From contig JAIRSA010000090.1 in the NCBI GenBank assembly GCA_031255695.1, forward strand, positions 1 to 7,768: a DNA stretch of 7,768 nucleotides, given 5' to 3'. Under the pieces are notes generated by a model. It did no database searches, had not been told where the DNA came from, and saw only the letters and a list, made by a program, of their open reading frames with translations. The stretch is from Eubacteriales Family XIII. Incertae Sedis bacterium (lineage in GTDB: Bacteria; Bacillota; Clostridia; Peptostreptococcales; Anaerovoracaceae). Within the stretch, counting starts at the first letter, position 1. Each line of letters starts with the position of its first letter. This document shows, piece by piece, positions 6,001 through 7,768 of this stretch. Both the position numbers and the translations under genes were made by a program.

Positions 6001-7448
6001 GGCACTATGTCAACGACTACCGCTACGAGGTCCAGGACTGGTTCGACGGCCTGGAACACCCATCCCTGGGGGATGGCAGCCACTATAACAAGTGGCTCGA
6101 CGCGCCTGACAGGGCGCCGTCCGGCAGCGACGCTGCGCCCGGCACTACCGGCGGCGGCCCTTCGGACCAGGCGGCGGGCAGCTTAGGCGGCAGTGGCGGC
6201 ACATCCAAAGAGATAGTGGCGCATGTGCCTGTCGAGATCGCGCCGGCCAGGCCGGACAGTTCCGGCAAGCTCACTGCAAGGCCTGAAGCGCCCAAGCTGG
6301 CTGCGGCTATAGAAGGGGCGAAAAAGGCTGTGGTAGATGCAAAGGCATCGGGGAAGGCAGATGTGGCGGCGGAGGTAGTGATCCCCGTGAAGGCCGAAGG
6401 CGACGCGCCGATAAAGTCAGTAGAAACTTACATACCCGCCGACGCCATCAAATCCATGGCTGACGCGAAAGACATAATACTCACGGTGGAATCCGCTGTT
6501 TCGACGATAACGCTGGACAGCGCTTCGCTCAGCGGGCTTGCTGCAGGGCTTGCGCAGGGTGAAACGCTGAGGCTGTCGGCCGAGGCGTCAGGCAGCCTGG
6601 AAGGGCTCAGCCCCAGCCAGCTGTCCGCAGTAGGCGGCAGGCCTGTGATCGAGCTGGGTGTTTTCGCCGGGGGCAGGGAGATAAGCAGCTTCGGAGGCGG
6701 GGTCACGGTGAGGGTGCCGTACACGCCGGAAGCGGGTCTTGCGGCCGAAGACTACGATCTCCTGACCGTATACCTCTTGGGCAGCGATGGCAGCATAGAG
6801 GATACGAGGGACGCTTTGTACGATGCGGCGTCAGGCATGATGGTATTTACCACATCGCATTTCAGCAAGTTCCTGATATCCGAGTGGATAAGCCCGTTTG
6901 ACGATATAGCGAAGGGCAGCTGGTATTACAAGGCGGTCCGCTACGCCTACTCTAAGGATCTGATAACGGGCACGGCGGACAATACGTTCGCCCCGCAGCT
7001 AAACCTCACCAGGGCCATGCTCGTGACGATCCTGTACCGCAGCGACACTGGGAAGGCGGCCCGGCCTGCGGGCCAGGGCACTGGCTTTGCCGATGTGCCG
7101 GAGGGCAAATGGTACACCGACGCGGTGGCGTGGGCGGCGGCGAATGGCATAGTGGCCGGCGTGGGCAACAATATGTTCGAGCCGGATGGAGACATCACGA
7201 GGGAGCAGTTCGCCACCATCCTGCACAGCTATGCGAAATACAAGAAACAGGATATAGGCGCGTCTGCGGATCTGTCCGCGTACAGCGACGCCGCGCAGGT
7301 GTCGGGCTGGGCAGGCGAGGCCGTGAGATGGGCGAATGCGGCCGGCCTCATGACGGGCCGCACAGCGGGCGAGCTGGCGCCGGCAGGCACGGCCACGCGC
7401 GCGGAAGCGGCAACACTGCTGCAACGGTATATGAAGCTTGCGAACTAA
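1..7448 (+). CDS. Giant S-layer-anchored multidomain surface protein with transcobalamin-like (alpha/alpha-barrel plus DUF4430) modules; 5' partial
   Basis: The frame is open from the first complete codon at nt 3 to the TAA at 7446-7448, giving 2,481 residues in the window. It lacks its true start and signal peptide: a GTG at 36 is available, but the codons before it already encode GLUG-like repeat sequence, so the gene continues upstream. Seen in order are GLUG-type repeats, beta modules, three DUF4430-like domains, an Ig-like domain, a Pro/Asp linker, an alpha/alpha-barrel, FIVAR, a pre-SLH domain and three SLH repeats. The SLH repeats imply non-covalent anchoring to a secondary cell-wall polymer, and no LPXTG motif or C-terminal membrane segment is present. 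The protein has one cysteine (codon 1902-1904), typical of an extracellular Gram-positive protein without disulfides. By family knowledge, barrel plus DUF4430 recalls transcobalamin, so ligand (corrinoid?) capture is plausible but inferred. An adhesin or structural S-layer role is the main alternative. A terminator follows about 100 bp after the stop. Confidence 0.95.
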   Translation, partial: YNAGAVSGLNRVGGVAGYINNGATAEGGGLDLRNIYSAAPSVKASGASAGAGIGDIVVDRPAIGGEAINISNVFARGYGGLPGIGAWTDGISIDPNDVVLQNNDQMTEGGFAALLGGAFAKFSQGLFEEVYVDDEGYAKYSPVYGSYGYPVLLPLLGLEAEQTYNVKFSGARYADVTVNGAGTYAAAVAPGGELRFAVEPVDGVTLEGVEAGGAALGAVDGIYTVSDVRADTVVRITTSGSPADSGGDPGDGEYALAFDVRGAGGEAVTGAYISVGGVAGTDGSYRLGAGTYEVSVSKAGYKTVEGTIEVSGAKTVRANLYAAGAERSVTLNIKKDGFDTDIYNGDIVIHTIPGGAMEYYGYLDPVVISLPDGEYRYAAHSSKGDMGGGPLSVSGDMSLMLRHVDFSGALLNQSNMAYTMTLVDKDGNAYAPGSTNARDGGSARARFVLPAERHGAEYRYAFVPVNASYYGSSGVTYLYDQGYGARLFSGRTISDSRKFVIAPKRSLSLTVPAAVEGAGGYFHLYNRVLFYEPLEEIEYKARTGNGDGTITYEYDVPYRQALHYELKIPGYIKQARGVTVDSSAGASVDIPLAGLAADSGAEVADNTINANIIMTAPNSKHIRLDVGEKFEVHCFRDWQAIESGTGNYYVDPDFRVEVISGDSVEVTEPFYAGAFLRGVKPGLSFVRVTYDALDYVDTQKRPLIYGRLRDRNTAVIAVTVGGGAEIGTGIALRETDTLYFARSVNGVEKPAGEQYAEYTFKPPGSVESVALHAPIGASDAWTDDWAAIMPGSDGSYTLKLQEGRSIVRVRADGGEAYHSIHAVATDVKVSGASGGVVLDGGGFTVGADVKDRPKVSFERLNMPFPKLGAIYNPGYPDKTYLVYKLVGDALSAPMELESEHTQYGISTNNTVGLAFSSPGEYTLTDGRLHTTSMGSGDGAHRLVTRGGNYVSGYLSDMNPPSSGNASETVAGLFGALPDIRFAVTGEPDVGDAYEVAVSVPDGTSLTVKDGRGYTRLPERSAAGAGQTTYTYSLVNGGSTAGYTYYAERSGYITKTGAFTVGGEALALDLTDGWTALAQTDGTVSLRVLTDRDTIYSGPLPYSASNVPSLVEKGYVDYNSGGYTALHAIIAILAEEGASPRVEASKGKIRSVNGFVPAGGAQWAVEVNGTAVDGYADRLLKDGDAILLYVDQGAAAGGRQHHVRFEPEAQSAARGTSATLTLYARPVGSSGETALGGAAIYIDGKPTPYTTDASGRVTIETGSLSLDTHEVTARHADTPLTYSGAKIRVAKNPSEPAGDTVSFRLVGAKIHAPGTPAGYSSETEYQTWIATEAYGLAEGTTYLYDVFLRALARHGLEQQGADDNYVRRIKAPQDFGGGWLGEFTNGAASGWMYSLNGEYSDNGLREQALSAGDEIVWYYIEDNINQPGRHWLDPADENPPSYDPATPEPPDQPEPPDQPDPTDPTDPDSGAGYEGALFGALQYISARATSPAVSTTGGEWAVLALARAGRISDSAKGAYLANLASYIASNEDVSVDGGTVVMHPIKYTDNDRVIVALSALAEDAASWGEDSYDLVSALADTEKVAAQGANGPIWALIALDSGGYMPGDGGKAVRGTYLTYLMAHEKQDGGWSLSGTTAGDADPDITGMALAALAPYYKLGADGYGALGLVGAPGYAQIAASVDKAIAALSEGRDQDGNFLHGPATSESAAQVLAGLASLGRDGTDDGSLMDSVLENLMAYRNADGSFRHIANGSANLMATEQAAYALVAYARHKAGAPALYDMRGAQPDWVFEYTPPVPPSADKGALNAEIAKAEGLRQSNYTAASWELMQAALAEAKALAADGHATQQQVDGAEAALAAAIKALVAVGGGGGVPGGADPNTINVTFRLIGATRASKDVDIGKGINDSKYVTWIPTARYSVDVGSTVYDLFMSAIAGAGLSQRGADNNYVRTISAPSVLGGYSLSEFTNGTFSGWMYTIDGRHPGYGLKERVLKDGDKVVWHYVNDYRYEVQDWFDGLEHPSLGDGSHYNKWLDAPDRAPSGSDAAPGTTGGGPSDQAAGSLGGSGGTSKEIVAHVPVEIAPARPDSSGKLTARPEAPKLAAAIEGAKKAVVDAKASGKADVAAEVVIPVKAEGDAPIKSVETYIPADAIKSMADAKDIILTVESAVSTITLDSASLSGLAAGLAQGETLRLSAEASGSLEGLSPSQLSAVGGRPVIELGVFAGGREISSFGGGVTVRVPYTPEAGLAAEDYDLLTVYLLGSDGSIEDTRDALYDAASGMMVFTTSHFSKFLISEWISPFDDIAKGSWYYKAVRYAYSKDLITGTADNTFAPQLNLTRAMLVTILYRSDTGKAARPAGQGTGFADVPEGKWYTDAVAWAAANGIVAGVGNNMFEPDGDITREQFATILHSYAKYKKQDIGASADLSAYSDAAQVSGWAGEAVRWANAAGLMTGRTAGELAPAGTATRAEAATLLQRYMKLAN
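3..473 (+). other. Domain: end of GLUG-type repeat region (beta-helix adhesin module)
   Basis: The first residues in the window, YNAGAVSG followed by VGGVAGYINNG, match the GLUG repeat pattern (tyrosine, turn, G-x-V-x-G, then GG-[LV]-x-G-Y). Two degenerate turns follow, around NIYSAAPSV and NVFARGYGG. The segment 303-473 (QMTEGGF through a GYPVL motif near 444-458) resembles the capping region that often closes such repeats in bacterial surface proteins. GLUG repeats are typical of large secreted adhesins and form elongated beta structures. The number of upstream repeats is unknown because the window begins inside them. Confidence 0.6.
486..965 (+). other. Domains: two small beta modules, the second carboxypeptidase-regulatory/PEGA-like
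   Basis: Nt 486-714 encode a compact beta module containing FAVEPVDG and ending TVVRITT. A Gly/Asp/Ser linker follows. Nt 762-965 show the typical carboxypeptidase regulatory-like pattern: an opening strand, AVTGAYISVGG, a TDGSYRLGAGTYEVSVSKAGY core and a closing strand TIEVSGAKTVRANLY. These all-beta modules usually act as spacers in secreted proteins and are not catalytic. The family assignment rests on pattern recognition alone. Confidence 0.55.
966..1817 (+). other. Region: unassigned beta-rich repeats
   Basis: About 280 residues rich in Tyr, Gly, Val and Ser with alternating hydrophobic strands and short turns, with no catalytic motif that I recognise. Recurrent phrases such as PDGEYRYAA, ERHGAEYRYAF and HYELKIPGYI suggest several tandem immunoglobulin-like or PEGA-like sandwiches, each including a pattern of an aromatic strand ending in Gly-Tyr. 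I cannot name a family. The likely role is a stalk or scaffold. Confidence 0.45.
1818..2171 (+). other. Domain: conserved surface-protein module with FRDWQ and PDF motifs, unnamed
   Basis: Residues 606-723 form a self-contained module: a strand opening INANIIMTAP, a core VHCFRDWQAIES, then NYYVDPDFRVEV, GDSVEV, a SFVRVTYDALDY strand and a closing NTAVIAVTVGGG. I recall this pattern (H-x-[FY]-R-x-W-Q, PDF, VTYDA, Y-G) from other large DUF4430/SLH proteins of anaerobic Bacillota, but I know of no assigned function. The module holds the only cysteine of the protein (1902-1904). The end shape resembles bacterial Ig-like (Big_2-type) domains. Confidence 0.45.
2529..2960 (+). other. Domain: conserved module with PKLGAIYNPGYP motif, unnamed
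   Basis: Residues 843-986 contain a distinctive series: a VSFERLNMPFPKLGAIYNPG core, a Tyr-rich strand, a TNNTVGLAFSSPGEYTLTDG segment and a HRLVTRGG strand (His-Arg at 2820-2825). The Asn-Pro-Gly and His-Arg pairs look conserved from memory of related clostridial surface proteins. No enzyme motif is visible. It lies directly before a short beta spacer and the first DUF4430-like domain, so it may be an accessory sandwich or part of the binding head. Confidence 0.4.
3246..3578 (+). other. Domain: DUF4430-like (transcobalamin C-terminal-like) domain 1, divergent
   Basis: Residues 1082-1192 carry the DUF4430 elements in order: a first strand VSLRVLT, a helix GGYTALHAIIAILAEEG, then KIRSVNGF, the hallmark WAVEVNGTAVDGYADR, and the final LLKDGDAILLYV. 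In transcobalamin-type proteins this ubiquitin-like domain forms one face of the ligand cleft. This copy is clearly more diverged than the other two: it lacks the FTNG-x-x-SGWMY motif. Confidence 0.65.
3600..3878 (+). other. Domain: Ig-like (Big_1/invasin-type) module
   Basis: Residues 1200-1292 show a bacterial Ig-like pattern: ARGTSATLTLYAR, then GAAIYIDGKP, the turn TDASGRVTIETG and a closing strand THEVTARHAD. The G-x-A-V-x-[IV]-D-G-x and T-D-x-[ST]-G-x-[VA] features are characteristic of Big_1-like domains. It acts as a spacer between DUF4430 copies 1 and 2. Confidence 0.55.
3894..4268 (+). other. Domain: DUF4430 (transcobalamin C-terminal-like) domain 2
   Basis: Residues 1298-1422 begin VSFRLVGAKIH and contain TTYLYDVFLRALARHGL, GADDNYVRRIKAP, GEFTNGAASGWMYSLNG, GLREQALSAGDEIVWYY. 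These match the DUF4430 signature: helix after a T-[VL]-x-D motif, G-W-M-Y-x-[VL]-[ND]-G, and G-D-x-[IV]-x-W-x-Y at the end. It is closely paralogous to copy 3 (5640-6029), with shared GAD-[DN]-NYVR, EFTNG and SGWMY. It is separated from the barrel that follows by a flexible Pro/Asp linker. Confidence 0.8.
4299..4415 (+). repeat. Pro/Asp-rich linker with short tandem peptide repeats
   Basis: The coded peptide contains two tandem PEPPDQ units (18 nt each, 4338-4355 and 4356-4373) followed by PDP and two TDP units (4383-4400). Such acidic, proline-rich tracts are extended interdomain linkers in secreted Gram-positive proteins. The synonymous codons differ between units, so this is not a recent perfect DNA duplication. 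Confidence 0.75.
4416..5327 (+). other. Domain: alpha/alpha-barrel of prenyltransferase/squalene-cyclase/transcobalamin fold
   Basis: Residues 1472-1775 (about 304) are a series of paired helices, beginning GALFGALQYIS and GGEWAVLALARAG. Three turn motifs of the toroid fold are visible: QDGGW (4878-4892), QDGNF (5082-5096) and NADGSF (5223-5240). Helical phrases ITGMALAALAPYY, ESAAQVLAGLASLG and MATEQAAYALVAYAR are typical of the bacterial secreted branch that pairs this barrel with DUF4430. A DxDD-like site appears as DPDIT (4923-4937), with the last acid replaced by Ile. There is no cysteine, so neither the zinc ligands of protein prenyltransferases nor a thioester can be present. A non-catalytic binding role like that of transcobalamin fits best. 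Confidence 0.75.
5406..5603 (+). other. Domain: FIVAR helical module
   Basis: Residues 1802-1867 match FIVAR: DKGALNAEIAKAEGL, then NYTAASWELMQAALAEAKAL and a third helix QQQVDGAEAALAAAIKAL. The [YF]-[ST]-x-x-[ST]-[FW]-x-x-[LM]-x-x-A-L-x-x-A core and the D-x-A-x-x-x-L-x-x-A-I end are diagnostic. FIVAR units are three-helix spacers or ligand-binding modules in Gram-positive surface proteins. Here one copy lies between the barrel and DUF4430 copy 3, followed by a Gly-rich hinge (5604-5630). Confidence 0.8.
5640..6029 (+). other. Domain: DUF4430 (transcobalamin C-terminal-like) domain 3
   Basis: Residues 1880-2009 start INVTFRLIGAT and contain TVYDLFMSAIAGAGLSQ, GADNNYVRTISAP, SEFTNGTFSGWMYTIDG, HPGYGLKERVLKDGDK and VVWHYVNDY. 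This is the most canonical of the three copies; the HPxxGL, KDGDK and WHYVNDY elements are typical of the family. Located after the barrel and FIVAR, it occupies the position equivalent to the C-terminal beta domain of transcobalamin. Confidence 0.85.
6213..6884 (+). other. Domain: pre-SLH beta domain
   Basis: Residues 2071-2295 follow a Gly/Ser-rich linker (roughly 6114-6210) and precede the SLH repeats. The pattern is a run of strands with an alanine/lysine-rich helix (AAIEGAKKAVVDAKASGKAD), then SVETYIPADAIKSM, TITLDSASL, VTVRVPYTPEAG, LLTVYLLGSDG and a final MMVFTTSHFSKFLIS. The VxVPYTP and F-x-T-x-H-F-S-x-[FY] motifs are standard immediately upstream of SLH domains in clostridial surface proteins. 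Confidence 0.65.
6897..7445 (+). other. Domains: three SLH repeats (cell-wall anchor)
   Basis: SLH1 (6897-7052) shows FDDIAKGSWYYKAVRYAYS, GTADNTFAPQ and LTRAM. SLH2 (7077-7244) shows FADVPEGKWYTDAVAWAAA, NMFEPDG and ITREQ. SLH3 (7272-7445) shows YSDAAQVSGWAGEAVRWA and ATRAE. The TR-containing motif at the end of each repeat is the known contact with pyruvylated secondary cell-wall polymer; only SLH3 has the canonical TRAE form, while SLH1 and SLH2 vary to TRAM and TREQ. The third repeat ends four residues before the stop, so the anchor is C-terminal. Confidence 0.95.
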
Positions 7449-7527
7449 GCCGGCTGCGGCCGGGCGCGGGCGCGGCGCACTCGCCGGGCTGTTGAGCTGA
7501 GGCAGTGCGCCTGCCGGCTGCGGCCGG
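7449..7527 (+). repeat. Duplicated GC-rich 15-mer flanking an imperfect hairpin
   Basis: The 15-mer GCCGGCTGCGGCCGG occurs at 7449-7463, directly after the stop codon, and again at 7513-7527. Six further bases match at 5 of 6 positions, giving 20/21 overall. Between them, 7474-7481 pairs with 7504-7511 (8 bp), and beyond a bulged C at 7482 three more pairs form (7483-7485 with 7501-7503). No T-tract follows, so this is not itself an intrinsic terminator. It could be a 3'-end stability element or a REP-like unit. Confidence 0.6.
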
Positions 7528-7552
7528 ACGCGGCAGATAGGTTAATCCAGGA

Positions 7553-7589
7553 CAGTGCGGGTTTTTTGCGAAACCCGCGCTGTTTTTTT
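7553..7589 (+). terminator. Rho-independent terminator of the surface-protein gene
   Basis: The arms 7553-7564 and 7571-7582 form a 12-bp stem with one T-G wobble (7556/7579), closing a 6-nt loop, and seven T residues follow at 7583-7589. The polarity fits plus-strand transcription only, because no T-run lies on the other side of the stem for the minus strand. It lies about 100 bp past the stop of the large gene and 90 bp before the next start, so it separates the two transcription units. Confidence 0.9.
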
Positions 7590-7597
7590 GCCCTGCC

Positions 7598-7632
7598 ACA
7601 TAAAACCCATACATTTTTGGTATATACTGTCC
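7598..7632 (+). promoter_or_regulatory. Possible promoter of the HMA-domain gene
   Basis: This is the only AT-rich stretch of the window. It sits just after the terminator and before the HMA gene. TATACT at 7623-7628 is one base from the sigma-A -10 consensus, but no good -35 hexamer lies 16-18 bp upstream. TTGGTA at 7617-7622 could be a weak -35 for a weaker -10 at 7641-7646 (GATGAT, 18-bp spacing). The position is convincing; the exact elements are not. Confidence 0.35.
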
Positions 7633-7664
7633 GATGATAGGATGATAGCATGATAGCATGGTAG
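7633..7664 (+). repeat. Four tandem octamers in the leader of the HMA-domain gene
   Basis: Consecutive 8-bp units read GATGATAG (7633-7640), GATGATAG (7641-7648), CATGATAG (7649-7656) and CATGGTAG (7657-7664). The first two are identical and the next two each add one change. The last unit overlaps the first bases of the Shine-Dalgarno by two. The array lies between the putative -10 and the start codon, where copy-number change or protein binding could affect expression. Confidence 0.8.
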
Positions 7665-7668
7665 GAGG
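7663..7668 (+). promoter_or_regulatory. Ribosome binding site AGGAGG of the HMA-domain gene
   Basis: A perfect AGGAGG is followed by ATGs at 7673 (4-nt gap, different frame) and 7680 (11-nt gap, HMA frame). Only the 7680 frame encodes a recognisable protein motif, and no other usable start exists in that frame, which meets TAG at 7662-7664. The spacing to 7680 is longer than ideal. Confidence 0.75.
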
Positions 7669-7679
7669 ATGTATGGCGT

Positions 7680-7768
7680 ATGGGCAAGGGGCTGAAGACA
7701 AAGAAATTGATGATCGGCGGCATGACATGCGCGGGCTGCCAGAACAAGATCGAGAAAAAACTGAAGAA
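7680..7768 (+). CDS. Heavy-metal-associated (HMA) domain protein, 3' partial
   Basis: Only 29 codons plus two bases are inside the window. The start ATG at 7680 opens a Lys-rich leader (MGKGLKTKK), then strand LMIGG and the metal-binding loop GMTCAGC with cysteines at codons 7728-7730 and 7737-7739, followed by helix QNKIEKKLK. This is the classic GMTCxxC signature, which binds Cu(I) or other soft metals through the two thiols. It cannot be told whether this is a small copper chaperone (CopZ-like), the N-terminus of a P1B-type ATPase, or the HMA-TauE/SafE (DsbD-like) membrane protein common in anaerobic Bacillota. From memory the Cys-Gln-Asn-[KR]-Ile-Glu sequence fits the last type well. It has its own ribosome binding site and lies after a strong terminator, so it is probably transcribed independently of the surface protein. 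Confidence 0.85.
   Translation, partial: MGKGLKTKKLMIGGMTCAGCQNKIEKKLK

Noticed and set aside
7109..7495. Plus-strand frame of 128 codons overlapping the SLH region and the stop of the large gene
   Set aside because: It is out of frame with three unmistakable SLH repeats, is Gly/Arg/Ala-rich, and has no Shine-Dalgarno or motif.
7449..7679. Cobalamin riboswitch, tRNA or other structured RNA in the intergenic region
   Set aside because: No B12-box-like sequence or cloverleaf could be found; the visible structure is limited to the repeat/hairpin and the terminator.

Overview
The window is almost filled by one very long plus-strand gene, cut off at its 5' end, followed by a 231-bp intergenic region and the first 29 codons of a second plus-strand gene. 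The DNA is GC-rich (roughly 60-65% by eye). The large gene ends in three S-layer homology (SLH) domains, and the next gene has a strong AGGAGG Shine-Dalgarno. Together with the domain repertoire (GLUG-like repeats, FIVAR, transcobalamin-like DUF4430, SLH), this suggests a GC-rich Bacillota/Clostridia-type bacterium with an S-layer or pyruvylated secondary cell-wall polymer. The genus cannot be told from the sequence.

The large gene (1-7448) gives 2,481 residues inside the window. Residue n begins at nt 3n. In order it holds: the tail of a GLUG-type repeat region (3-473); beta-rich modules, one of them carboxypeptidase-regulatory/PEGA-like (486-1817); two conserved modules I cannot name (1818-2171 and 2529-2960); a first DUF4430-like domain (3246-3578); an Ig-like domain (3600-3878); a second DUF4430 (3894-4268); a Pro/Asp-rich linker (4299-4415); an alpha/alpha-barrel of the prenyltransferase/squalene-cyclase/transcobalamin fold (4416-5327); a FIVAR helical module (5406-5603); a third DUF4430 (5640-6029); a pre-SLH beta domain (6213-6884); and three SLH repeats (6897-7445). 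Barrel followed by DUF4430 is the domain order of animal transcobalamin and intrinsic factor, so the best hypothesis is a wall-anchored capture protein for a corrinoid or similar ligand, carried on an adhesin-like scaffold. That function is inferred.

The intergenic region 7449-7679 contains a duplicated GC-rich 15-mer, an imperfect hairpin between the copies, a clear rho-independent terminator (7553-7589), an AT-rich promoter-like stretch and four tandem octamers that run into the Shine-Dalgarno. The second gene (from 7680) starts with a heavy-metal-associated (HMA) motif, GMTCAGC. The terminator suggests that it is a separate transcription unit, and no functional link to the surface protein is visible.
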